DNA of 64,000 bases from Caballeronia sp031450805 (lineage in GTDB: Bacteria; Pseudomonadota; Gammaproteobacteria; Burkholderiales; Burkholderiaceae): NCBI RefSeq assembly GCF_031450805.1, contig NZ_JARTVY010000001.1:930001-994000 (forward strand), read 5' to 3'. Below the pieces are notes generated by a model, which did not search any database, was not told the origin of the DNA, and saw only the letters and a program-made list of their open reading frames with translations. A program made the position numbers and the translations under genes. Shown piece after piece: positions 27,586 to 37,140 of this stretch; position 1 is the first letter of the stretch, and each line of letters begins with the position of its first letter.

Positions 27586-28374
27586 ATGAATCGCTCTCTC
27601 TACATCGCCGCGACCGGCATGAATGCGCAGCAAGCGCAAATGGATGTGATCTCGAACAACCTCGCGAACGTGGCCACCAACGGCTTCAAGGGCTCGCGCG
27701 CCGTGTTCGAGGATCTGCTGTATCAGACGACCCGCCAGCCGGGCGCGAATTCCACGCAGCAAACGGAGCTCGCATCCGGCATACAGCTCGGCACCGGCGT
27801 GCAGCAGGTCGCGACCGAACGTCTCTACACGCAAGGCAATCTGCAGCAGACGGGCAACTCGAAGGACGTCGCCATCAACGGCCAGGGCTTCTTTCAGGTG
27901 ACGATGCCGGACGGCACGACCTCGTACACGCGCGACGGCTCGTTCCAGACCAACGCGCAGGGCCAGCTCGTCACGTCGAGCGGCTATCAGCTCAACCCGG
28001 CCATCACGATTCCGCAGAACGCGACGTCGATCACCATCGGCTCGGACGGCACGGTGTCGATCACGCAGCCGGGCTCGACCGCCGCGACGAACGTCGGCGC
28101 GATTCAGCTTGCGACCTTCATCAATCCGGCCGGTCTCGAAGCGCGCGGCGAAAACCTGTTCTCCGAAACGGGCAGCTCGGGCGCGCCGAACGTCTCGCAG
28201 CCGGGCCTGAACGGCGCCGGCTCGCTGCAGCAGGGCTATGTGGAAGCGTCGAACGTGAACGTGGTGCAGGAACTGGTCAACATGATCCAGACGCAGCGTG
28301 CGTACGAAATCAACAGCAAGGCCGTGACGACGTCCGACCAGATGCTGCAGACGCTCTCGCAAATGCAGGTTTAA
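27586..28374 (+). CDS. flgG: Flagellar distal rod protein FlgG
   Basis: The 262-residue distal rod subunit has MNRSLYIAATGMNAQQ, NNLANVATNGFKGSRAVFED, and the C-terminal VEASNVNVVQELVNMIQTQR. Its length and motifs match the family exactly. Confidence 0.97.
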   Translation: MNRSLYIAATGMNAQQAQMDVISNNLANVATNGFKGSRAVFEDLLYQTTRQPGANSTQQTELASGIQLGTGVQQVATERLYTQGNLQQTGNSKDVAINGQGFFQVTMPDGTTSYTRDGSFQTNAQGQLVTSSGYQLNPAITIPQNATSITIGSDGTVSITQPGSTAATNVGAIQLATFINPAGLEARGENLFSETGSSGAPNVSQPGLNGAGSLQQGYVEASNVNVVQELVNMIQTQRAYEINSKAVTTSDQMLQTLSQMQV

Positions 28375-28449
28375 CCCTCTATTCGACGGATGGGATTGCC
28401 GAAGATGGCGTCACACTGACGCATCTTTCGCTTCAATCGAGTTATCAAG

Positions 28450-29133
28450 ATGTCGCCTACTTCAATCTTCGCGCGTGCTTCGATGGCGGTGCTCATGTCG
28501 GCGCTCGCCGCATGCGCCCTCGTGCCGAAAGAGCCGATCATCCAGCAGCCGATGACCGCGCGTCCGCCGCAGCCGCCCGTCGGCACGCGTTCGCCCGGCG
28601 CGATCTACAACGCGGGCTATGCAGGCCGTCCGCTTTTCGAAGACCAGCGGCCGCGCAATGTCGGCGACATCCTGACGATCGTCATTTCGGAGAACGTCAA
28701 CGCGACGAAGTCGTCGGCGGCGAACACCAACCGTGGCGGCTCGGGCTCGTTCTCGGTGCCGACGACGCCCGGCATCTTCGGCGGTCTCTTCAACAACACG
28801 AACCTGTCGGCCACCGGCGCGAACAAGTTCACGGCGGCCGGCGGCGCGAGCGCGGCGAACACGTTCAGCGGCACGCTGACCGTCACCGTCACCGAAGTGC
28901 TGCCGAACGGAAACCTGATGGTGAGCGGCGAGAAGCAAATGCTCATCAATCAGGGCAACGAATTCGTGCGCTTCTCGGGCGTCGTCAATCCGACGACGAT
29001 CTCGGGCAGCAACACCGTGTACTCCACGCAAATCGCCGACGCCAAGATCGAGTATTCGGCGAAGGGCTATATCGACGAAGCGCAGAACATGGGCTGGCTG
29101 CAGCGCTTCTTCCTCAACGTCGCGCCGTTCTGA
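28450..29133 (+). CDS. flgH: Flagellar L-ring lipoprotein FlgH
   Basis: The 227-residue outer-membrane L-ring protein carries a lipoprotein signal with lipobox LAAC at about residues 20-23. RPLFEDQRPRNVGDILTIVI and the FSGVVNPTTISGSNTVYSTQ segment are diagnostic. A 75-bp gap separates it from flgG; flgI starts 2 bp after it. Confidence 0.97.
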   Translation: MSPTSIFARASMAVLMSALAACALVPKEPIIQQPMTARPPQPPVGTRSPGAIYNAGYAGRPLFEDQRPRNVGDILTIVISENVNATKSSAANTNRGGSGSFSVPTTPGIFGGLFNNTNLSATGANKFTAAGGASAANTFSGTLTVTVTEVLPNGNLMVSGEKQMLINQGNEFVRFSGVVNPTTISGSNTVYSTQIADAKIEYSAKGYIDEAQNMGWLQRFFLNVAPF

Positions 29134-29135
29134 TC

Positions 29136-30263
29136 ATGACTCCGCTTCTTCGTTTCGTTTCGTTCTCGCTCGCGGCCGCGCTGGTCGCCATTGGCTCCGC
29201 GCAGCACGCGCATGCCGAGCGTCTCAAGGATCTCGTCTCGTTCCAGGGCGTGCGCGACAACCCGCTCATCGGCTACGGTCTCGTCGTCGGTCTCGACGGC
29301 ACGGGCGACCAGACCATGCAGACGCCGTTCACCACGCAGAGCCTGACCAACATGCTCGGCAACCTCGGCATCACCGTGAACTCGGCAACGACGCAGAACA
29401 TGCAGTTGAAGAACGTCGCCGCCGTGATGGTGACGGCGACGCTGCCGCCGTTCTCGCGTCCCGGCGAAGCGATCGACGTGACGGTGTCGTCGCTTGGCAA
29501 CGCGAAGAGCCTGCGCGGCGGCACGCTGCTCATGTCCCCGCTCAAGGGCGCGGACGGCCAGGTCTATGCGATGGCGCAGGGCAATCTCGTGGTCGGCGGC
29601 GCGGGGGCGAGCGCGAACGGCAGCAAGGTGCAGGTCAATCAGCTTGCGGTGGGCCGCATTTCGGGCGGCGCGATCGTCGAGCGCGCGGTGCCGACGGCGT
29701 TGCAGCAGCAGGGCGGCGTGATGCAGATGGAAATGCGCGAGATGGACTTCGACACGACGCAGCGCGTCGTCGCGGCGGTGAACAACCAGTTCGGCATGGG
29801 CACGGCGCTCGCGCTCGATGGCCGCACGATTCAGCTTCGCGCGCCGCAGGACGCCGCCGAGCAGGTGGCCTTCATGGCGCAACTGCAGAACATCGACGTG
29901 CGTCCGGCGCAGGCCGCCGCGAAGGTGATTCTCAATGCGCGCACCGGCTCGATCGTGATGAATCAGATGGTGACGCTGCAGAACTGCGCGGTCGCGCACG
30001 GCAACCTGTCGGTGGTCATCAACACGCAGACGGCGGTGAGTCAGCCCAATGCGCTGTCGAACGGGCAGACGGTGGCGGCGAAGCAATCGCAGATTCAGCT
30101 GAAGCAGGACAGCGGCGCGCTCAAGATGCTGTCGGCGGGCGCGAATCTCGCGGATGTCGTGAAGGGGCTGAACGCACTCGGCGCGACGCCTGCGGACCTG
30201 ATCTCGATCCTTCAGTCGATGAAGGCGGCAGGCGCGCTGCGCGCCGACCTCGAGATCATCTAA
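29136..30263 (+). CDS. flgI: Flagellar P-ring protein FlgI
   Basis: The 375-residue P-ring subunit has a signal peptide ending in AHAE and the segment RLKDLVSFQGVRDNPLIGYG, then the characteristic VVNLNARTGSIV-like stretch (KVILNARTGSIVMNQMV). It starts 2 bp after the flgH stop, so coupling is likely. FlgA is its chaperone. Confidence 0.97.
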   Translation: MTPLLRFVSFSLAAALVAIGSAQHAHAERLKDLVSFQGVRDNPLIGYGLVVGLDGTGDQTMQTPFTTQSLTNMLGNLGITVNSATTQNMQLKNVAAVMVTATLPPFSRPGEAIDVTVSSLGNAKSLRGGTLLMSPLKGADGQVYAMAQGNLVVGGAGASANGSKVQVNQLAVGRISGGAIVERAVPTALQQQGGVMQMEMREMDFDTTQRVVAAVNNQFGMGTALALDGRTIQLRAPQDAAEQVAFMAQLQNIDVRPAQAAAKVILNARTGSIVMNQMVTLQNCAVAHGNLSVVINTQTAVSQPNALSNGQTVAAKQSQIQLKQDSGALKMLSAGANLADVVKGLNALGATPADLISILQSMKAAGALRADLEII

Positions 30264-30275
30264 GGAGGACGGCAC

Positions 30276-31322
30276 ATGAACCCGAATACGAACGGTATCG
30301 CCAGCACGGCGCTGGCATCGACCGATACGAGCGGATTGTCGAACCTGTCGAATCGCTTTGCGCTCGACACACAGGGCTTCGATGCGCTGCGCGCGCAGGC
30401 GAGTGCGAATCCGCAGCAGGGCCTGAAGGCGGCCGCGCAGCAATTCGACGCCGTCTTCACGCAGATGATGCTGAAGAGCATGCGTGACGCGACGCCATCG
30501 GACAGTCCGTTCGAATCGAACGATACGAAGTCGTTCACGGCGATGCTCGATCAGCAGCTATCGCAGCAGATGTCGTCGAAGGGCATTGGCGTGGCGGACA
30601 TGATGCTCAAGCAGCTCATGCGCAACGCGGGCGGCAAGACCGACGCGCACGGCATGGGCAGCAACACTGCAATGAATGCGATGAGCGCGCTCGCGGGCGG
30701 CGGCAGCGGCGGCGACATCGAAGCGAACGCGGGCAACATCGCCGCGATGAACGCGATGGCGAAGGCGTATGCGGCGGCGCAGGCGAACCGGAACGGCGCA
30801 TCGCTCGGCGATGGCCGCGGCTACACGGCGGCGAGTGCGCTGGAGCCGCCGGCGCGCGGCAACGGGTCGGACAAGGTGAATGCGTTCGTCGAGCGTCTTG
30901 CGGCGCCTGCGCAGGCGGCGAGCGCGGCGACGGGCATTCCGGCTCGGTTCATCATCGGCCAGGCGGCGCTGGAGTCGGGCTGGGGCAAGCGCGAGATCAG
31001 GCAGGCGAACGGCGCGACGAGCCACAACATTTTCGGCATCAAGGCGACGAGCAGCTGGACCGGGAAGACGGTGAACGCGGTGACGACGGAGTACGTCAAC
31101 GGGCAGCCGAAGAAGGTGGTCGAGCGCTTCCGCGCCTATGACTCGTATGAGGAAGCGCTGACGGATTACGCGAGCTTCATCAAGAACAATCCGCGTTATG
31201 CGCCGGTCGTGGAGGCGTCGCGCGATGTGGCGGGCTTCGCGCACGGCATGCAGAAGGCCGGTTATGCGACGGACCCGCAGTACGCGAAGAAGCTGATTTC
31301 GATCATGAAGCAGATCGTCTGA
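30276..31322 (+). CDS. flgJ: Rod cap/peptidoglycan hydrolase FlgJ
   Basis: The 348-residue bifunctional protein has an N-terminal rod-cap domain (QFDAVFTQMMLKSMRDATP), a Gly/Ala/Asn-rich linker and a C-terminal GH73 glucosaminidase domain with catalytic Glu in GQAALESGWGK (E233) and NIFGIKA downstream. It opens the murein for the rod. A strong AAGGAGG site precedes the ATG. Last gene of the flgB run. Confidence 0.96.
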   Translation: MNPNTNGIASTALASTDTSGLSNLSNRFALDTQGFDALRAQASANPQQGLKAAAQQFDAVFTQMMLKSMRDATPSDSPFESNDTKSFTAMLDQQLSQQMSSKGIGVADMMLKQLMRNAGGKTDAHGMGSNTAMNAMSALAGGGSGGDIEANAGNIAAMNAMAKAYAAAQANRNGASLGDGRGYTAASALEPPARGNGSDKVNAFVERLAAPAQAASAATGIPARFIIGQAALESGWGKREIRQANGATSHNIFGIKATSSWTGKTVNAVTTEYVNGQPKKVVERFRAYDSYEEALTDYASFIKNNPRYAPVVEASRDVAGFAHGMQKAGYATDPQYAKKLISIMKQIV

Positions 31323-31395
31323 CGGCGGCCCGGAAGGTGCAAACGTTTTACGTGTGAACGCACGGCGCACCACACAAGTTTTGCGCGACGGCCCC

Positions 31396-31422
31396 TAAAC
31401 TTTTCGTGAGGCATGCCGCTAA
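31396..31422 (+). promoter_or_regulatory. Sigma-28 promoter of ycgR
   Basis: TAAACTTT (31396-31403), 11 bases, then GCCGCTAA (31415-31422): one mismatch per box from the FliA consensus and exact spacing. It puts the transcript start near 31429 and so rules out the GTG at 31426 as the ycgR start. Confidence 0.85.
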
Positions 31423-31500
31423 CTCGTGGACGACAAGTACCGGATCGAGGCGATGCGGATTGCCGCGTGGCGTCGAGAGGCGGGCGATGCGGGGGGGAAA

Positions 31501-32271
31501 ATGAACACGGCCAGCACCATGAATACCAATCACAAGCATGACTTTGCCGACGACGACTGCGACCACGAAGTGGATTTCGGGCGTCGGAATCCGCTGGAGA
31601 TCGGCGTATCGCTGCGCAATCTCGCGAATCGGGGCGATTTTCTGACGGCGCAATATGGCGACGCGCAGATCGTCACGCGTTTGCTGGATGTCGATGTGAC
31701 GTCGCATCGATTCACTTTCGACTGGGGCGGCGTGGCGGATCAGAATCGCGATGTACTGCGTGCGCAGAAGTTGATTTTCCATGCGGCGCCGGAGGGCGTG
31801 CGGGTGGAATTCACGACGGCTGCGGCGCGCGAGACGACGTTCGATGGCCGGCCTGCGTTCGAGGCGGAGTTTCCGCCGGTGCTGTATTACATGCAGCGTC
31901 GCGAGTATTTTCGCGTCGAAGCGCCGGTGCTCGATCCGTATATTTGCAGCGGGTCGCTGCCGGGTGGGGATCGGTTTCGATTTGAAGTGCACGATTTGTC
32001 GCTGGGTGGCGTTGCGTTGCGCACGTCGGATGAGCGGGTTGCGGATATGGAGATGGGTGTCGTGATTCAGGATGCTGAATTGCACTTCACTGCAACCGGG
32101 AAGGTTACGCTCGATATCAAGCTGGTTTCGCATCGCGAGTCGCTTACGCCTAAGGGCGATCGGCGGTTTACGCTTGGGTTCAAGTTCGTTTCGATGCCGG
32201 GGTCGGCGGAGAATACGCTTCAGCGGCTTATTACTCAGCTTGAGATGAAGCGGCGGGCTTTGGCCAAGTGA
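31501..32271 (+). CDS. ycgR: c-di-GMP-binding flagellar brake protein YcgR
   Basis: The 256-residue protein has an N-terminal YcgR domain and a C-terminal PilZ domain with the c-di-GMP motif RREYFR (RxxxR form) and DLSLGG (DxSxxG). On binding c-di-GMP it slows the flagellar motor at the stator-rotor interface. The ATG at 31501 is preferred since the sigma-28 promoter ends near 31429 and a G-rich ribosome site precedes it; ATG 31453 is possible. Confidence 0.92.
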   Translation: MNTASTMNTNHKHDFADDDCDHEVDFGRRNPLEIGVSLRNLANRGDFLTAQYGDAQIVTRLLDVDVTSHRFTFDWGGVADQNRDVLRAQKLIFHAAPEGVRVEFTTAAARETTFDGRPAFEAEFPPVLYYMQRREYFRVEAPVLDPYICSGSLPGGDRFRFEVHDLSLGGVALRTSDERVADMEMGVVIQDAELHFTATGKVTLDIKLVSHRESLTPKGDRRFTLGFKFVSMPGSAENTLQRLITQLEMKRRALAK

Positions 32272-32315
32272 GTGCGGTTTTCTTGGGAACCGCTTGTTGA
32301 CCGCTTTTTTTGCGT

Positions 32316-32634
32316 TGAACTTGTATTCGTGTCGGTCTATTAGTGCGCCCCTCCCCGGGGCGGGGGTCACTTTCTTGGCTGTCGACCAGAGTTGGCGCTT
32401 CAGCGCCTTACTCTGGTCCCATGCAAAGAAAGTCACCACAGAAAGCAGCCTTGCTCGAACCGCTCGATGCACTGATTCGTGTGGTCACTCCGTAGAACAT
32501 CGGTGGCACTCAGCTTGACAGAGCCCTGAATCAGCTTCCACGCCCACTGACTACTTACGTCCTCCGAGCCCCTCGGCTCGTCAAAACCTACTGTGCGTTT
32601 AGTACGTCGCGCACAAAAACTCACTCGGTGAATC
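32316..32634 (+). repeat. Intergenic hairpin repeat element, copy A (long-hairpin type)
   Basis: This repeat is one of five related copies in the window. From its head it has TTGTATTCGTGTCGGTC, a GC-rich dyad CCCCTCCCC/GGGGCGGGG, then a hairpin with outer arms ACTTTCTTGGC/GCAAAGAAAGT enclosing GACCAGAGT (32384-32392)/ACTCTGGTC (32410-32418) and GGCGC/GCGCC. The tail holds GAACATCGGTGGCACTCAGC, CCTCCGAGCC and GGCTCGTCAAAACCTAC. It fills the ycgR-flgK gap; the head lies 45 bp after the ycgR stop. No credible gene lies in it. Confidence 0.8.
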
Positions 32635-32678
32635 AGTCAGTCTCTTTACGGCGCACCCCTATAGAGACCGACGCGACA

Positions 32679-32705
32679 TAAAGTTCACCGAAAAGGCTCC
32701 GAATA
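32679..32705 (+). promoter_or_regulatory. Candidate sigma-28 promoter of flgK-flgL
   Basis: TAAAGTTC (32679-32686), 11 bases, TCCGAATA (32698-32705): a near-consensus -35 and a weaker -10. It lies between repeat copy A and flgK, about 160 bp before the flgK ATG. Confidence 0.6.
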
Positions 32706-32867
32706 CCCCATCAGTTCGACAAATGAAAACGCAAAAGAAGAACCGATAATCAAAAAGCCAAGGCTCCGGCTAAAGGAACCGAAACGATCCGCCGATATAG
32801 AACGCAACGGCAAGCGCGGAGCGAGGCACCACCCCCCGCGGGCAGCGAAAAATAGGAACCCCCGTCA

Positions 32868-34811
32868 ATGTCCAACAACATCTTCAACATCGGCCTGTCG
32901 GGCTTGAACGCGGCCCAATGGGGCCTGACGACGACTGGTCAGAACATCAGCAATGCGGCCACACCGGGCTATACGCTCGAGAAGGTCGCGTATCAGGAAT
33001 CGCCCGGGCAATTCACCGGCTCCGGCTACTTGGGCAGCGGCGTGCAGACCGCCACCGTCACGCGCCAGTACAGCCAGTACCTCACGACGCAAGTCAACAA
33101 CACGCAATCGTCGAGCAGCGCAGCGAACACGTACTACACGATGATCTCGCAGCTCAACAACCTCGTCGGCGATCCGACCGAAGGCATCGCTGCAGGCATC
33201 ACCAGCTACTTCTCCGGCCTCCAGTCCGTTTCGAACGCCGCAAGCAGCTCCGCGTCGCGTCAATCGCTCATCAGCAGCGCGCAGACGCTCGCCAATCAAC
33301 TGACGTCCGCCGGCGAGCAATACGACCAACTGCGACAAAGCGTCAACACGCAACTGACCAGCGCCGTATCGTCGATCAACAGCTACGCGCAGCAAATCGC
33401 CGATCTCAACAAGCAGATCAACATCGCAAGCGGATCGGGACAGCAGCCGAATCAATTGCTCGATCAGCGCGACCAGGCCGTCGCCAATCTCAGTTCGATG
33501 ATCGGCGTGCAAGTCGTGCAGCAGGACGGAAACTACAACGTGTTCATCGGCAACGGACAGCCGCTCGTCGTCGGCAGCACGCAATACGGTCTGCAAACCG
33601 TCGCATCGCCGTCGGATCCGAGCGAGCTCACCGTCGCCTTCAAGAGCCGCGACGGGTCCACGCCGACCGCCGCGCAGACGCAATACATCGACGACTCCGC
33701 GCTCACGGGCGGCGTCGTCGGCGGCCTCGTCGCCTTCCGCAACGAGACGCTCGATCCGGCGCAGGCGCAACTCGGCGCCATCGCGACCAGTTTCGCCGCG
33801 CAATTGAACGGGCAGAACGCGCTCGGCCTCGACCTCAACGGCAATCCGGGCGGCGCGCTGTTCTCGACCGGCGATCCCGTGATCTACGCCGACGCGCGCA
33901 ACAAGGGCAACGGCAGCGTGTCGGTCTCGTTTGCCGATCCGACGCAGCCGACCACCAGCGACTACGACATCACGTTCGACGGAACCGACTACCAGGTGAC
34001 GGACAGCGCGTCGGGCAAGGCGCTCGGCAGCTTCTCGGCGGCGGATGGCGAAGGCACGGTCGCCGGCCTCAAGATCACCGTGTCGGGAACGATGCAGAAG
34101 GGCGATTCCTTCAGCATCCAGCCGACGCGCGCCGCGCTCGACAACTTCGCACTCGCGACGACCAGCGCCGGCGCGATCGCGGCGGCATCGCCGGCGGTGT
34201 CGTCGGCATCGACGAGCAACACCGGCACGGCGTCGATCACATCGGCCACGGTCGCGGCGGGCTATACCATGCCGACGGGATCGGGCATCACGCTGACTTA
34301 CGACACGGCGGCGAGCGGCTTCACGTCGAACGTCGATGTGACGGTGAACGGCGCCACGTATGCGGCGAACTCGACGATTCCGTACGACTCATCGAAGGGA
34401 CTCACGATCACGTCGAACGGCGTCAGCGCGACGATCAGCGGCAAGCCCGCCGATAACGACACGTTCAGCATCGCGCCGAACAAGGGCGGCACGAGCGACG
34501 GCAGCAATGCGCTCAAGATGGCGAACCTCGTGTCGGCGAAGTCGCTCGACGGCGGCAGCGAGACGCTGACGAGTTCGTATGCGGCGTATGTCAACACCAT
34601 CGGCAACCAGACGAATCAACTCAAGGCGACGAGTTCGTCGCAGACCGCGCTGCTCAATCAGGCGACGACGGCGCAGCAATCCGTGCAGGGCGTGAACCTG
34701 AACGAGGAAGCGGCGAATCTGATTCAGTATCAGCAGCTTTATCAGGCGAACAGCAAGGTGATCCAGACGGCGTCGAGCCTGTTCCAGACGCTGCTCGGCA
34801 TCTTCAATTAA
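32868..34811 (+). CDS. flgK: Flagellar hook-filament junction protein FlgK
   Basis: The 647-residue HAP1 has the N-terminal MSNNIFNIGLSGLNAAQWGL and ISNAATPGYTLEKV and the C-terminal NLNEEAANLIQYQQLYQANS. The central D2/D3 part is long and Ser/Thr/Ala-rich. FlgN chaperones it before export. It is followed 11 bp later by flgL. Confidence 0.97.
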   Translation: MSNNIFNIGLSGLNAAQWGLTTTGQNISNAATPGYTLEKVAYQESPGQFTGSGYLGSGVQTATVTRQYSQYLTTQVNNTQSSSSAANTYYTMISQLNNLVGDPTEGIAAGITSYFSGLQSVSNAASSSASRQSLISSAQTLANQLTSAGEQYDQLRQSVNTQLTSAVSSINSYAQQIADLNKQINIASGSGQQPNQLLDQRDQAVANLSSMIGVQVVQQDGNYNVFIGNGQPLVVGSTQYGLQTVASPSDPSELTVAFKSRDGSTPTAAQTQYIDDSALTGGVVGGLVAFRNETLDPAQAQLGAIATSFAAQLNGQNALGLDLNGNPGGALFSTGDPVIYADARNKGNGSVSVSFADPTQPTTSDYDITFDGTDYQVTDSASGKALGSFSAADGEGTVAGLKITVSGTMQKGDSFSIQPTRAALDNFALATTSAGAIAAASPAVSSASTSNTGTASITSATVAAGYTMPTGSGITLTYDTAASGFTSNVDVTVNGATYAANSTIPYDSSKGLTITSNGVSATISGKPADNDTFSIAPNKGGTSDGSNALKMANLVSAKSLDGGSETLTSSYAAYVNTIGNQTNQLKATSSSQTALLNQATTAQQSVQGVNLNEEAANLIQYQQLYQANSKVIQTASSLFQTLLGIFN

Positions 34812-34822
34812 GGCGAACCGCG

Positions 34823-36061
34823 ATGCGTATTTCCAGTTCCCAGTACTTCAACATGAACGTCGCTTCGATGAGCGACCAGCAGAGCACGCTTGCGTCGATG
34901 TATCAGCAGATTTCGGCGGGCAAGCGCATTCTCACGGCATCGGACGATCCGCTCGGCGCCGCGCAGGCGGTGCAACTCACGCTGCGCAGCGGCGCGCTTG
35001 CGCAATACAGCACGAATCAGACGACGGCGCTGTCCGCGTTACAGCAGGAAGATTCGACGTTGAGCGACGTGAGCAGCGTAATGCAGAGCATTCAGTCGAA
35101 GCTCGTGCAGGCGGGCGACGGATCGCTCAACGATTCGAACCGTGCGGCGGTTGCGGATGCGATCAAGGGCTATCGCGATCAGCTGATGGGCCTCGCCAAC
35201 ACGACCGATGGCAGCGGCAACTACATCTTCTCGGGCCTGAAGGGCGGCACGAAGCCGTTCTCGGATGATCCGTCGGGTGTCGGCACGACCTATTCGGGCG
35301 ATTACGGCCAGCGCACGATGCAGATCAGCGAAGGACGCTCGATTGCCGTGGGCGATACGGGCGCATCGATTTTCCGCAGCGTATCGCCGACGGAGAGCGA
35401 TCCGGTATCGAGTGCGGCTTCGGGCAATACGGGTACGGGCACGATCAGTTCGGTGAGCATGGAGGACACGAGCAACCCGAACAACGCGAGCACGTACACG
35501 ATCACGTTTTCTGTCGATGCGACCGCTGGCACGACGAGCTATCTGGTGACGGCGACGCCGCCGGATTCGTCGTTGCCGACGACGCCGACTGCGTACACGG
35601 GCAAGACGGACATTGCGCTTGGCGGACAGAAAGTGACGATCGACGGGACGCCCGCGAACAACGATACGTTCACGGTGCAGCCGGCGGCGACGGACAACAA
35701 CGACATCTTTGCGACGCTGGATAATCTGGTGAACGCGCTGAAGCAGCCGACGAACACGCCTGGGGCGCAGGCGGCGCTCGTCAATGCGCTGACTACGGCT
35801 GGGACCAAGATCGACAATACGTTCAATAACGTGCTGTCGGCGCAGACGGTGGTCGGGGGACGCGAGCAGGAAGTGCAGTCCACGCAGACTGCGATGCAGA
35901 CGACGCAAACTCAGACGGCTTCTGATCTTGCCAATCTGACTAGCATCGATCTTGTTTCTGCTATCAGCTCTTATGAGTTGACGCAAACATCGTTGCAGGC
36001 TGCGCAGATGGCTTTTACGCAGATTCAGAAAATGTCGTTGTTTGATTACTTGGGCAGTTGA
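34823..36061 (+). CDS. flgL: Flagellar hook-filament junction protein FlgL
   Basis: The 412-residue HAP3 has flagellin-like ends: MRISSSQYFNMNVASMSDQQ with ISAGKRILTASDDPLGAA, and the C-terminal DLVSAISSYELTQTSLQAA. Codon choice becomes noticeably less GC-rich toward the 3' end, next to the repeat-rich gap. Confidence 0.96.
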   Translation: MRISSSQYFNMNVASMSDQQSTLASMYQQISAGKRILTASDDPLGAAQAVQLTLRSGALAQYSTNQTTALSALQQEDSTLSDVSSVMQSIQSKLVQAGDGSLNDSNRAAVADAIKGYRDQLMGLANTTDGSGNYIFSGLKGGTKPFSDDPSGVGTTYSGDYGQRTMQISEGRSIAVGDTGASIFRSVSPTESDPVSSAASGNTGTGTISSVSMEDTSNPNNASTYTITFSVDATAGTTSYLVTATPPDSSLPTTPTAYTGKTDIALGGQKVTIDGTPANNDTFTVQPAATDNNDIFATLDNLVNALKQPTNTPGAQAALVNALTTAGTKIDNTFNNVLSAQTVVGGREQEVQSTQTAMQTTQTQTASDLANLTSIDLVSAISSYELTQTSLQAAQMAFTQIQKMSLFDYLGS

Positions 36062-36072
36062 GGCCTCTTTGG

Positions 36073-36119
36073 AGCTGCTTTCTTTGTCGCTGTAGTGAAA
36101 GTCTTCAAAGAAAGCTGCT
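36073..36119 (+). terminator. Hairpin after flgL
   Basis: AGCTGCTTTCTTTG (36073-36086) pairs with CAAAGAAAGCTGCT (36106-36119) apart from one mismatch. It begins 11 bp after the flgL stop. Its arms share CTTTCTTTG/CAAAGAAAG with the neighbouring repeat elements, so it may be a degenerate module of that family serving as terminator. Confidence 0.5.
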
Positions 36120-36270
36120 TCTTGCGGGGAACTGGTATTCGTGTCGGTCTGTTAGGTCGGCCCTTCCCGGGGAAGGGCAATTTTCCTTTGCGTTGACTTG
36201 TATTCGTGTCGGTCTATTTGTGCGCCCCTCCCCGGGGCGGGGGTCACTTTCTTTGCTGCTGCAAAGAAAG

Positions 36271-36489
36271 CACGATGAGCTGGGGCGTGAGCGGAACGAG
36301 TCGGGCGACCAGTTCGGCGATGCCGTCAGCGCAATTGGCGACACGGAAGTACTCGTTGGACTCGTGAAAGGCGACGTCGAGAAAGGCGCCGCTGACATCG
36401 ATACCGACGAACAAGGGAGAAACGGAAGAGGATTGGATTTGGTTCACCACAGCACCCATACTTGCAAAAAATACGAGCTCGAGGCTCAT
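36271..36489 (-). pseudogene. Truncated IS110-family transposase (N-terminal DEDD part)
   Basis: Starting at 36489, residues include FVGIDVSGAFLDVAFHES, which matches the first Asp box of DEDD transposases, then ADGIAELVARLVPLTPQLIV. Family resemblance stops exactly where the repeat sequence resumes; the following LSLQQQRK is encoded by repeat DNA. The remaining DEDD residues and the Ser-containing C-terminal domain are absent, so it is inactive. Confidence 0.8.
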
Positions 36490-36630
36490 TCAACTGTCCG
36501 GGTTCTTAGCAGTAAGATGAAGCGGCGCCACCAGCTTTCTTTCGGGCTGCGAGCCCTTGTCACACAAACGGGCTACCGCTTCGGCGAACCGGAAGGGATC
36601 AGTTTCCGGACGCTGGGAACAATATACAAG
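36271..36630 (-). mobile_element. IS110-family fragment inserted in repeat copy B
   Basis: This 360-bp insert is absent from the otherwise collinear copy D. On the minus strand it contains about 140 bp of non-coding DNA (36630-36490), then the first about 73 codons of an IS110-type transposase. There is no target duplication, as expected for IS110. The element's 3' two-thirds are missing. Confidence 0.75.
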
Positions 36631-37140
36631 TCACCAAAGAAAGCAGCTTTTCGGGCCCAAAGCACAATACGCGTGACCACTCCGTAGAACATCGGTGGCA
36701 CTCAGCTTGACAGAGCCCTGAATCACCTTCCACGCCCACTGACGACTCACGTCCTCCGAGCCCCTTGGCTCGACAAACCAGTGGGGCACCATGCGCAACG
36801 CAGGCTCAGCGCGAATCGCGTTGCAACTCACGTTAGATGGCAGCGACCGATGCAAAACGTCGTTCGCTACGGACGACAACGGCTGGCTGTTGACGACCAG
36901 ATTCTTGCCCGCGTGGCACCTACGTAGAACGGTCCGACGAGCCAAGCAGCTGAAAGTACGTTGACGTGCGACGCGCTTGAAGGCTGAGAACCTTAGGTTC
37001 ATTACCGACTAGTTTCTTGCGTGCGCGGGCTTCCCACACGGCAGACTTTGACAAGCCAAGAGGCTCAGTAAGCGTATGTCATTAGTGGCTGAGGAGAGTG
37101 ATCGAGGTAATGAAACTTAACCTGATGGGCGACTAAGTTC

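Larger units (their letters stand above)
36127..36818 (+). repeat. Intergenic hairpin repeat element, copy B, interrupted
   Basis: Copy B has a duplicated head (TGGTATTCGTGTCGGTC and TTGTATTCGTGTCGGTC units, each followed by a GC-rich dyad), then the short hairpin CTTTCTTTGC/GCAAAGAAAG ending at 36270. A 360-bp insert (36271-36630) follows, and the element resumes with TCACCAAAGAAAGCAGC and the tail ending near 36818 (CCAGTGGGGCACCATGCGCA). Copy D has the uninterrupted sequence, proving the insertion. The 1.4-kb flgL-fliR gap holds this copy, a short degenerate tail and inverted copy C, and no intact gene. Confidence 0.8.

Noticed and set aside
28512..29134. Frame-shifted extension joined to FlgI
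   Set aside because: Its first part is an out-of-frame reading of flgH; flgI begins at 29136 with its signal peptide.
31426..31500. GTG at 31426 as ycgR start
   Set aside because: The sigma-28 promoter ends at 31422, so the transcript would begin at about this codon; ATG 31501 is in a better position.
32294..32640. Short open frames in repeat copy A
   Set aside because: They recur in every copy with changing frames (the NLYSCRSIS-type peptide) and disagree in length; they come from the repeat DNA, not from genes.
36631..37002. 123-codon minus-strand frame
   Set aside because: It spans the repeat tail and non-coding DNA between copies B and C and has no homology look.
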